Shown: piece by piece, positions 44,498 through 55,600 of the stretch | Layout of the letters: every line of letters begins with the position of its first letter | Numbering within the stretch: the stretch's first letter is position 1 | Assembly (NCBI GenBank): GCA_947568835.1 | Contig: OX387609.1 | Span: forward strand, 16,575,208 to 16,639,207 | DNA: 64,000 nucleotides | Direction of reading: 5' to 3' | Source of the DNA: Protonemura montana | Lineage: Eukaryota > Arthropoda > Insecta > Plecoptera > Nemouridae | Notes under the pieces: generated by a model | What the model saw: only the letters and a program-made list of their open reading frames with translations | Databases searched by the model: none | Told to the model about the DNA's origin: nothing | Position numbers and translations under genes: made by a program

Positions 44498-45330
44498 TAA
44501 CAATTATTTTTAAAATTCTCTCACTTAACAGCTTGAATACATTTAGAAACTTTTTATTTCTCCAAGAATGGTGCCTCTCTCTTGCCGTCTTTTTTATTTT
44601 GTTTTAGACCCCCCCTCCCCCTGCCAATCGTGGAGAAGGAACTTCTTCATGGCACCATTGCGGAGATTACTTTCAATTACGAATGAACAGTGGCGATACT
44701 GCGACATGGCTGGTCTGCATTGACTGTTGCTTTCAAATGGTCAAAGTTTTCAATGCAAATCGTCGTAACCATGTGAATATTTCTTATATTTGTAAGAATG
44801 ATAATAATATTGGCAAATAAAAATTACAATAATTAATAGGTACATTTTTTTTTGTTTAATCTTCAAAAAAAAAACCTTCGTCACTGAAACCAAACCAAAA
44901 ATATTTGTAATGATTCCTTTCTGTCCAAAAAGCACACCAAATGGTTGTGTCCTTATAAGCAATGCTGCTGGTTAGCCATCATCGTTGAAGGTACTGGCGG
45001 AAATCAGGTATAGTATGGTATATCAAGTCGTAAGGGCATAATACTTTGTTTTCTTGACATTTTCTCAGTACTTTATTTTGTTGTCCCATAAAAGTTTCTT
45101 AAATGTATGCGTAGAGGCTACATTAAGTGTAAAGTCTCAGTTCGGTCCCAGGGCTTAGGGACTAGATTTTGGCCTAGGCCCATATATTTTTGTCATGACT
45201 TATCCTATCGGCACATGCCCTATGGGCATAGGGTACTAGAAAAATAGTAGTGAGCTATTTGTCATTGTTAATCAAAGTTCAAAGACAATACTAATATACT
45301 AAAATAAAACCACTAGGGATAAGAACAACA
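44498..45330. other. A1 3' non-coding region
   Basis: AT-rich sequence nearly identical in A2 (59594-60423). No coding signal. It includes a self-complementary CATGCCCTATGGGCATAGGG stretch near 45214. Confidence 0.6.
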
Positions 45331-45358
45331 GGTGCCGTTAGGCATCGGGTACTGCTAG

Positions 45359-48358
45359 TTAACCTTATATAAAAGCTTTAAATTGCGATGTTCAACTTTT
45401 TAGTTTGTGGCTGGGTGGCTGGCTGGGTGGATGGGTGGCTGGGATGTAACCGGCCGCTCTACTGGTTATGGAAATTGCGAAATGCGACTGAAAACGTACG
45501 AAAATGGGCTAGAATTTTTCAGTATTAACTTTTCCATTGGCAGGCGACATTTTCACAGCGATTTAAAATCGTTTTCATGGTGAAAAGTTGCTAAATATGA
45601 CGGCAAGATATCTCAGAGCCAGGCGATACAGCTCGATTTTTAAAACTCTTTTAATACTCAAGTTTTTCTAGCCTGGATCTCCACGGTGATTTTCCATGCA
45701 TTCGTTTTAAAGTTGTTGATGTAATTGAGCGAAAACACATTCAATTTCGATCGTTTTACGTGCAAAAATAATTAATTTTGCTAATAAACTGACAGCTTTG
45801 ATCAATTGTTTGCTTTTTTGACACCACGGCAAGGTGTACGAAATCGTGAATGTATCTTTTCGGCAGTGAACCTAGGCTATTCAAACGTCAAAGTCAACGT
45901 CAAAGTCAACGTCAATGTCAAATTATTTTCAAAATCTCCAGAACTAAATAAAAAACGTGTGAAATTGGCTTATATTGGTTCATAATTCAGGATATAATCC
46001 CGCTACGTCTTTTTCACGGTAATTTAAAGTGTATTATTATTATTATAGTAAAGTATCAAAAATATTGTTGGTGTCTTGGCTAGCAAGATGAAAAATAGTC
46101 ACTTGACAAGCCCGTGGCATTCTTGTGGAGGTTATTTACACGTCAAAAAGGTTTGGAAAGTTAAATAATCTATTAACACATTTATTGGAATCTTTTGTAA
46201 ACATATTTAAATAGATTTATTGTAAATAGTATACGAAAGACGAGAAATGTCGTGAAAATACGACGATTTTTCTTCATCCCCAGCCTAGACAAGATCACAC
46301 AGTTGATTCCAAGCCATCAATGATATTTGTGACAATTATGTAAATCAATAGCAATCCTTACTTTCTTTGCAGGTTTTTAAGACATTAAACAGGGTTTTTA
46401 AACAAACAAAACACACTTAATTAGTTTTTTATTGATAATTTTGCCAAAACTATATTAAAAGTGACATTGACAGATCAAAGATAAACATTTGACAGATATC
46501 TTTCATCGAATCAGGACGCCGTGGATATTTATTTTATTTTCGAGGATGCCGTGATCATTCAACAGGTATTAGAATTCAAAACGTCATTAATGACAGAGTG
46601 CAGTTTTATCAAATCTAATCCAAATACGCAATCTAAGTTTAATATGGTTTTCTATGGAATTGTATGGTATTGTATAGTACTTTATGGTGTTATATGGTAG
46701 TCTATGTTATTCTATGGTATTCTATGGTAATCTATGGAGTTATATGGTATTCTATGGTAATCTTTGGTATTATATGGTATTCTATAATATTCTATGGTAT
46801 TATTTGGTATCCTATGGAGTTCTATGGTATTCTATGGAATTCTATGGTATTCTATGGTATTCTATGGTATTCTATGAATATTCTATTGTGTTCTATGGTA
46901 TTCTATGATATTCTTTGGTATTCTATGATATTGTATAGTATTGTAAGGTATTCTAGGAATTCTATAATATTCTATGGTATTATATGGTATTCCATGGTAT
47001 TCTATGATATTCTATGTTATACTATGAAGATTCTATGGTATTTTATGGTATTCTAGTGAGTTCTATGGTATTCTATGGTATTATATGGTGTTCTATGATA
47101 TTGTTTGGTATTCTATGGTATGGTATGGTACTCTTTGGTATTCTATGATATTGTATGGTATTGTAAGGTATTATATGGTATTCTATAATATTATATGGTA
47201 TTATATGGTATTATATGGAGTTCTCTGGTATTCTATGGTATTCTTTGGTATTCTATGGTATTATATGAATATTCTATGGTATTCCATGGTGTTTTATGGT
47301 ATCATATGGTATTCTATAGAGTTCTATGGTATTCTATGATTTTGTTTGGTATTCTATGATATTTATGGTATTTTATTGTATGGTATGGTATTCTATGGTA
47401 TTCTATGGATTCCTATGGTCTTCTATGATATTTTATGGTATTCTATGGTATTCTATCGAGTTCTATGTTATTCCATGATATTTTATGGTATTCTATGATA
47501 TTCTATGGTGTTCTATGGTATTCTATATTGTTTGGTATTCTATGGTATTCTTTGGTATTCTATGGTATTCTATCGTATATTATGGTATTCTATGGTATGC
47601 TATGGTATTATATGGAGTTCTATGGTATTCTATGGTATTGTTTGGTGTTCTATGGTATTGTTTGATATTGTTTGGTATTCTATGGTATTCTATGATATTG
47701 TTTGGTATTCTATTATATTCTTTTAAGTTCTATGGTATTCTATGGTATTCTTTGGTATTCTTTGGAGTTCTTTGGTATTCTATGATTTTGTTTGGTATTC
47801 TTTGGTATTCTATGGAGTTCTATGGTATTCGATGGTATTGTTTGGTATTCTATGGTATTCTATGGTATTCTATTGTATTCTATGGAGTTCTTTGGTATCC
47901 AATGATATTGGTTGGTTTTCTATGGTATTCTTTGGAGTTCTATGGTATTCTATGATACTGTTTGGTATTCTTTGAAATTCTATTGAGTTATATGGTATTC
48001 TATGGTATTCTATGGTATTCTATGGTGTTCTATGGTATTCTATGATATTGTATGGTATTCTATGGTATTCTATGGTATTCAATGGAGTTATATGGTATTC
48101 TATGATATAGTTTGGTATTCTATGGTGTTCTATGGTATTCTATGGTATTCTATTGTATTGTATGGAATTGTATGGTATTTAACAATATTATTATGTGTTG
48201 TTTGGCACTTTTGGTTGTGGCTCTATTTAAAACTTTTGGAACGGCATCTGACAAATTTCGAAAACTTTTTAAAATAAGCTTCAAGTCAAGTAAAATATAA
48301 ATCAAAATGCCCACTCCCTAAAAATCTTAAGGTGCCGTTAGGCAGCGGGTACTGCTAG
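45359..48358 (+). mobile_element. Non-autonomous Helitron N3
   Basis: Starts TTAACCTTATATAAAAGC after the A1 CTAG; 28-bp terminus at 48331-48358. The first roughly 480 bp are shared with all elements. It then has a section shared with N4 (CCCCAGCCTAGACAAGATCA, GATGCCGTGATCATTCAACA) before the 10-bp minisatellite at 46643-48182. Its first 517 bp are identical to N5 at 63484-64000. Confidence 0.85.
46643..48182. repeat. 10-bp minisatellite in N3
   Basis: TATGGTATTC family, here with many TATGATATTG and TTTGGTATTC variants. Confidence 0.94.
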
Positions 48359-49694
48359 TTAACCTTATATAAAAGCCTTAAATTGCGATGTTCAACTTTT
48401 TAGTTTGTGGGTAGCTGGCTGGCTGGGTGGGTGGCTGGCTGGGATGAAACCGGCCGCTCTACAGGTTATAGAAATTGCGAAATTCGACTAAAAACGTACG
48501 GAAATGGGCTAGAATTTTTCAGAATTAACTTTTACATTGGCGTGCGACATTTTCACAGCGATTTGAAATTGTTTTCATGGTGAAAAGTTGCTAAATATGA
48601 CGGCAAGATATCTCAGAGCCAGGCGATGCAGCTCGATTTGATAACTCTTTTAATACTGAAGTTTGTCTAGCCTCGAGCTTTGCGGTGATTTTTTATGCAT
48701 TCGTAATAAAGTTGTTGATGTAATTGAGCGAAAACACATTCAATTGCGATCGTTTTACGTGAAAAAGAATTAATTTTGCTAATAAACTGACAGCTTTGAT
48801 CAATTGTTTGCTATTTTGACACCACAGCAAGGTGTACGAAATCGTGAATGTATCTTCTCAGCAGTGGATCATCAGGCCAAATTAAATGTCAAAATGGGTT
48901 GAAATGTCAAACTATCTACTAAAACCCCTTTGTTTCTGGCGAAAATCGGTCAAAAACGACAGGAAATGGTTATAATTTGTACATGATTTCGAAGCATTAT
49001 ATGAAACGCGACATTTTTAAGGTGAGTTGATGGCATACGGCGATTTGACAGGATTCCAAAGGCCACTTCATATGAAACAGGTAGGTAAGGAAAAAGTTTG
49101 ACTCTTTACAGGCGTGAAAATTGTATTTTTATTGCACATTTTGTGTTCAATTGAATTTCTATAGTTTAATTGTGTTTCATAAAGGTATAAACATCTTGCC
49201 GATTTAAGCCGAAATTGTTCATATACGACGCATACTATTCAACCCCAGCCTAGACAAGATTCCACCACCAATTTCAAACGGAAATGATATTTCCGACTTT
49301 TATGCAAATCACCTGTGGGTTAACTTTCCATTGCTAGCAACCTAAGCATGGAATATGGATTTCTTAACAACCAAACTATACTAAACATGTTTTTTAGAGA
49401 TTATTCCGACAAATCTTGATTTTGAGTGACAGATCGCAAAAACAGGTGAAAATTCTTTTGCATCGACGTAAGAAGCCGTGAAAAAAATTATAATTTTCAA
49501 GACTGTCGTGAATTAGCAACAGGTTTTCAAACGCAAAGTGTTTAGTGAGAACATTTTTATTAAAATTTGTGTTTTTTTTACCGCGCAAATACGTAATTGG
49601 TACCTATATCAAGGTACCTATTAATTGTTTTGAATGCGAAAAACAATGCATTCACAATTTCTTTGGCAATTTTAAAGGCTGTCCTGAACATTTG

Positions 49695-50602
49695 GCATAG
49701 CATAGCACAGCAAAGCATAGCATAGCATAGCAAAGCATAGCATAGCATAGCAAAGCATAGCATAGCATAGCATAGCAAAGCATAGCATAGCATAGCATAG
49801 CTTATCAAAGCATAGCATAGCAAAGCAAAGCATATCATAGCAAAGCATAGCATAGCAAAGCAAAGCAAAGCAAAGCATAGCATAGCATAGCATAGCATAG
49901 CAAAGCATTGCATAGCATAGCAAAGCATAGCATAGCATAGCATAGCAAAGCATAGCATAGCAAAGCAAAGCATAGCATAGCAAAACATAGCATAGCATAG
50001 CAAAGCATTGCATAGCATAGCAAAGCATAGCATAGCATAGCAAAGCATAGCATAGCATAGCAAAGCATAGCATAGCATAGCATAGCAAAGCATAGCATAG
50101 CATAGCAAAGCATAGCAAAGCATAGCATAGCAAAGCAAAGCATAGCATAGCATAGCAAAGCATAGCAAAGCAAAGCAAAGCATAGCATAGCATAGCATAG
50201 CATAGCATAGCATAGCATAGCAAAGCATTGCATAGCATAGCAAAGCATAGCATAGCAAAGCATAGCATAGCATAGCATAGCATAGCATAGCATAGCATAG
50301 CAAAGCATATCATAGCAAAGCATAGCATAGCAAAGCATAGCAAAGCATAGCAAAGCATAGCATAGAATAGCATAGCATAGCTTATCAAAGCATAGCATAG
50401 CAAAGCAAAGCACATCATAGCAAAGCATAGCATAGCAAAGCAAAGCAAAGCATAGCAAAGCATAGCATAGCATAGCATAGCATAGCAAAGCATAGCATAG
50501 CATAGCAAAGCATAGCAAAGCAAAGCAAAGCATAGCATAGCAAAGCATAGCATAACATAACATAGCATAGCATAGCATAGCATAGAATAACAAAGCATAG
50601 CA
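49695..50602. repeat. 5-bp microsatellite (AGCAT/AGCAA)n, about 180 units
   Basis: Pentamers AGCAT and AGCAA in irregular order. The minus strand has long stop-free frames (LCYAM repeats), which are not genes. Confidence 0.97.
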
Positions 50603-50693
50603 ATCTGACTTTAATGCAAATCACCTGTGGGTTTAATTTCTATTGCTAGCAACCTAAGCATGGAATACGGATTTTACAGGTTTTATATCTAGA

Positions 50694-51417
50694 GCTCTAT
50701 TCAGGTTATTTGAGATCAGCTGGCTGGATCCTATGCTCTATCCAGGTTATTTGAGATCAGCTGGCTGGATCCTATGTTCTATCCAGGTTATTTGAGATCA
50801 GCTGGCTGGATCCTATGCTCTATCCAGGTTATTTGAGATCAGCTGGCTGGATCCTATGCTCTATCCAGGTTATTTGAGATCAGCTGGCTGGATCCTATGC
50901 TCTATCCAGGTTATTTGAGATCAGCTAGCTGGATCCTATGCTCTATCCAGGTTATTTGAGATCAGCTGGCTGGATCCTATGCTCTATCCAGGTTATTTGA
51001 GATCAGCTGGCTGGATCCTATGCTCTATCCAGGTTATTAGAGATCAGCTGACTGGATCCTATACTCTATCCAGGTTATTTGAGATCAGCTGGCTGGATCC
51101 TATGCTCTATCCAGGTTATTTGAGATCAGCTAGCTGGATCCTATGCTCTATCCAGGTTATTTGAGATCAGCTGGCTGGATCCTATGCTCTATCCAGGTTA
51201 TTTGAGATCAGCTGACTGGATTCTATGCTCTTTTCAGGTTATTTGAGATCAGCTGGCTGGATCCTATGCTCTATCCAGGTTATTTGAGTTCAGCTGGGTG
51301 GATCCTATGTTCTATTCAGGTTATTTGAGATCAGCTGGCTGGATCCTATGCTCTATCCATGTTATTTGAGATCAGCTGGCTGGATCCTATGCTCTATCCA
51401 GATTATTTTAAATCAGC
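50694..51417. repeat. 41-bp minisatellite, about 18 units, same family as 1443-3886
   Basis: Units of GGATCCTATGCTCTATCCAG plus GTTATTTGAGATCAGCTGGC, in the same orientation and with the same common variants as the array in the UBR5 intron 47 kb away. Confidence 0.96.
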
Positions 51418-51931
51418 AGTTTGTATCTTTACATGTATTGGGCAATGGGCTTTAATAATGCCTTCTGAATGTACATTAAAAGACATATTTTAAAAAGAAA
51501 TATATCCCAGGTCTGAGGACCTAGGTAATGGACTAGGGCCATATTTGAGTAATGATCTGGCCATCGGGCATGCCCGCAGAGCATATGGTAGCTACTGGTG
51601 AAGAGGCAAAATGCTTATTTAAATCGAAAGGGCCAAAAACTATATTTTCTTATTCATTTTCTTAGTTCTTTGGGTGGTGGTCCCATAAAAAGCTTTAAAA
51701 AGGCACAGGTGCACATTTTGTGTTCTATTGTGTTTCTTTAATGAGTTTTCAGATAAATTTAGTAGTGATTTAACGCGTAATTAATTAGTTAACCTCTAAA
51801 GACACATTATTATGATCACTGACCACAATAATTTGACTTCTGACTTCATTCATTTACAGCGTGTAGCATCGACAGCTTCTTATGGCACGTAATTTAAATC
51901 GTCGCGCGTGGTGTTCAAGTTTGAATTTGCG

Positions 51932-51939
51932 TGACGTCA
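51932..51939. promoter_or_regulatory. CRE-like TGACGTCA site 1 in A2
   Basis: Counterpart of 36865-36872, conserved with its TTTTACGTAGCGGG flank. Confidence 0.5.
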
Positions 51940-52049
51940 TTTTACGTAGCGGGTTGTTGGTTACCGCTTTTTGATCGGCATCTACGCTCGGCAATTAGTC
52001 ACACTCCCAAAGCTCGCCAACCGCCATTTGCTATAGCAGTTAGTATAGC

Positions 52050-52118
52050 ATGAGAGTGCGGATTACCTACACGGCGAAACACTCTTGTGGGGAAGAATTT
52101 CGTCGCTATCCAAGGTAA
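52050..52118 (+). CDS. Upstream short ORF of Helitron A2 leader
   Basis: ATG plus 21 codons (MRVRITYTAKHSCGEEFRRY then PR) and TAA. It differs from A1 by a 6-bp in-frame difference (S-C) and one substitution. The stop overlaps AAGGTAATC, as in A1. Confidence 0.35.
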   Translation: MRVRITYTAKHSCGEEFRRYPR

Positions 52119-52295
52119 TCTTATTTCAGATTTAATTTGCATGTCACAATATCCAGTAATAGTCAACCACTAATATCATCAAGTGATTCAATTATTTATA
52201 GTGATTTTATAGCGTTTAGCTTCTTAATTATTAAAATTATCGTTCATCATCAAGACTGGAAAGCATACATTTTGCCCGTCTTGTGGATATTTCCA

Positions 52296-52303
52296 TGACG
52301 TCA
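52296..52303. promoter_or_regulatory. CRE-like TGACGTCA site 2 in A2
   Basis: Counterpart of 37227-37234; about 310 bp upstream of the ATG. Confidence 0.45.
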
Positions 52304-52610
52304 TTTTTACGTAACATGATGCAATCGCTCGACGCGATTCTCATCCCCCTCCCCAACCCTCCCATGCCCTCCGTTCCAACAATTAGAAGTGTGTTCAACA
52401 TGGCGTCCAAGCTCGCATTCGAAGCAAATTAGCATATTTCTTTGTAAAGAAACTGAAGTGATTGTTGTGCATATTAAAGCATACATTTAGCCTGGCATGA
52501 TATTTGCGTGAGGTCATTTTTATTGAACATGGCGGTCGGTTCGTGCTCAGCCATTCCCGCGTCAGCTCGGCTACGCTAGGCATTACTAAAGCCTCGCTTT
52601 CTTTACACAG

Positions 52611-55600
52611 ATGCCACCTAAGAAGCGTGTAAATCTGACGTCTCGGAAAGGCGGGAAAGGTGCAACGGCAAGAGCAGAGAGCGCGGCGGCGAAGAAAAGG
52701 GCTGCTGCTGACGAGAGAGCGAGGACGAGAGAGACGGCCGAGCACGCCGACCATCAGGCGACTGCTAGCCCGTCGACGTCGACGCTTGACGAGCAGCGTC
52801 CTTTTCTTTCCGCTATTCTCGAAGAAGCCCCGGTGAGTGTCTTAAAGCATGATTCATTATTAGAACAGGCCGCCCCCGTTTCTCTTCCAGCTTTTTATGA
52901 TCAACCCTCTACAAGCCGCTATATGCATTCCTTTCCCGACAATGTGCCATCTGTGCTCCCATCCCTTGACCAGACCCAGATCCTGGAAAATTCAGTTGGC
53001 CAGCTACAAGAGGACAAGAAAGTGCAAGTAGCAGCAAACGAACGGAGTGCCCGACTAGCGGAAAAAGCTAGAAATGCTCGCCAGCGCAGAAAGGCTGAGG
53101 ATGAGGCCCAGCGTCTTCTGCGTCTGGCCCAGGTTGCCGAGTCGAAGCGTCGACGACTAGACGAAGCTTCTGAGGGACGACGCCTACAGCTTCTTGCTGA
53201 AAAGGCTGAGTCTGAGCGCCTCCGCTTGGCAAAATGTACCGAAGAACAGCGCCTTCAGCGACTGGCCCTTAAGGCAGAGGCAGAGCGTCGCCGCTTGAGT
53301 GACGAAGCTGACCAACAGCGCCTTCAGCGACTAGCCCTTAAGGCAGAAACAAAGCGTTGCCGCTTGAGTGACGAAGCTGACGAACAGCGCCTTCAGCGAC
53401 TGGCCCTTAAGGCAGAGTCAAAGCGTCGCCGTTTGAGTAACGAAGCTGACGAACAGCGTCTTCAGCGATTGGCCCTTAAGGCAGAGGCAGAGCGTCATCG
53501 CTTGAGTCACGAAGCTGACGAACAGCGCCTTCAGCGACTAGCCCTTAAGGCAGAGGCAGAGCGTCATCGTTTGAGTGACGAAGCTGACGAACAGCGCCTT
53601 CAGCGATTGGCCCTTAAGGCAGAGGCAGAGCGTCATCGCTTGAGTGACGAAGCTGACCAACAGCGCCTTCAGCGACTAGCCCTTAAGGCAGAGTCAAAGC
53701 GTCGCCGCTTGAGTGACGAAGCTGACGAACAGCGCCTTCAGCGATTAAGCCAGAAGGCAGTCCAAACGCAGTGTGAAAGGCAGCATGAGACTCCAGAGGC
53801 GCGCGAGAGCCGATTAGTCGCCGCGCGGGAGCGATCTCAGCAGCGTCGAAATGCCGAGACCAGAGATAAGCTCGCGGCGTTCGAAGTGGAAGTCTCTCAG
53901 CGCGCTGAGGAGGAGGCGTCTCAACGCGCCCAAGAGGCTGAACTAGAGCAAAGCCAGCGAGTCGCGGTCGAGGCTATTGACGTGGCAGACGATCAGTTCG
54001 AACCTGATCTTGCTCCAGTGAACCTTCATCCTTTCCACTTGGAAGCTGCCCGGCAAGACGTCGCTGACGTCGCCCTATTTCACTGCGGCAGCATGGACGA
54101 AGTATGCAGGGTGTGCGGCGCTCTGTACTTCGCAGGAGAGCGTCCATCTGACAAAATTTACAAACTCTGTTGTCACTCGGGCAACGTAATCCTCGAGCCT
54201 CTCCTCGCGTATCCCGATTTAATGCATGCGTTGCTGACCGGAGACCATTGCGAGTCTAAGAACTTCCGCAAAAACATCCGGTCGTACAACAGTTCGCTCT
54301 CCTTCGCTTCAGTCGGAGTTAAGACGGACATCCCCCAGGGCCGTGGCACATACTGTTTTCGTGTCCATGGCAACATCCAGCATAGGATCGGCCATATGGG
54401 GCAGGCGGTGCAGAAGCCCCTCTATTCGCACCTGTACTTTCTTGACGCGGAACAAGCGAAGACGCATCGAATGGACAGGCGCCAGAATGCTAATCTGCTA
54501 CCCAACCTGCTTCATGAGCTGGACGCGCTGGTTCGCGAAATAAATCCTTTTGCCCAAGGGCTTAAAACGTTAGGTCAGGTGGAGGCCGACGACAGGATCC
54601 GTGCAGCTGCCGAGGGGCGACCCGAGGTCATGGCCGAACTGCGTTTCGTGGATGACCGACGGCGGCTGTACGAAAATCCTACGGCCCACGAGGTGGCCGT
54701 TGTTTATCAGAGCGTTGACGGTGGCATGCCTCCTCTAGGACGTGATATTCGTATCCATACTCGTGGCGGATTTATTGAGCAGCTGTCTGTCCTGTCGCCC
54801 AACACGGATCCGCTCAGCTACGTGCTGTTGTTCCCGCGTGGAGAACCCGGCTGGCAACGAGGTATGCCGCACACCAGGCAATCTAAGCACAGCGTCGTCA
54901 CTCTAATGGAGTTTTATAGCCATCGACTCCACGAGCGTGTCGGCGCCTTCCATCCAGTGCTGCACGCCGGCAAGCTGACGCAGCAGTTTATGGTAGATGC
55001 CTATATCAAGGTTGAGGGAAATCGCCTTGAGTTCGTCATCAGGAACCAGAAAACGCTGCGCGCCGAACTCTACAGTGGGCTCATGGACCACTTGGCGAAC
55101 CGTGCTGAGCGGCAGGGCTGCAATGTCGGGAAGATGGTGATTCTGCCTTCCAGTTTCATCGGAAGCCCCAGGCATTGCCAGCAGCTATATCAAGACGCTA
55201 TGAGTATCGTCACCAAGTTTGGAAAACCCGATCTTTTCCTTACTATGACGTGTAATCCGAAGTGGCCTGAGATTCAGACGAGCCTAGCGGCGTACGAAAG
55301 GGCAGAAGACCGACCCGATCTCACCGCGCGAGTATTCCAACTTAAACTCAAGGAGCTCATGTCTGATCTCACCAAGAGGCACGTGCTGGGCGTTCCCATG
55401 GCTCACTTCCACGTGATCGAGTTCCAAAAACGTGGACTCCCTCACGCTCACATCCTGGTAATCCTTCGCGACGAGGACAAGATCCGCACTCCCGAGGAGG
55501 TAGACGCACTTATCTGTGCCGAGTTGCCCGATCCGGTGACCGAGGAGAGACTGCACAAGGTCATCGTGTCGTCGATGATCCACGGCCCGTGCGGCGCTCG

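Larger units (their letters stand above)
35877..45358 (+). mobile_element. Helitron A1 (carries a frameshifted Rep/helicase gene)
   Basis: Starts TTAACCTTATATAAAAGC directly after the CTAG of N2 and ends with the 28-bp terminus at 45331-45358. It contains the conserved 5' roughly 490 bp, two TGACGTCA sites, an upstream short frame, the Rep/helicase gene 37540-43144, two tandem-repeat blocks, a GC-rich hairpin and the 3' end. Size 9.5 kb. The orientation is the same as all neighbours. Confidence 0.9.
49154..51710. other. Composite insertion in the A2 leader
   Basis: Absent from A1, where the sequence is continuous. Its left part (CCCCAGCCTAGACAAGATTC, GCCGTG..., TGTCGTGAATTAGCAACAGG) resembles the internal section of N3/N4. 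The middle is (AGCAT)n, and the right is the 41-bp array also found in UBR5. The last 230 bp resemble the A-element 3' region in altered order. A 68-bp near-duplicate (GACTTT then ATGCAAATCACCTGTGGGTT) flanks the microsatellite at 49295-49362 and 50607-50675. Confidence 0.7.

Noticed and set aside
49578-50624. Minus-strand frames of LCYAM/LCFAM repeats
   Set aside because: Pentameric AGCAT microsatellite, stop-free on the minus strand in all frames.
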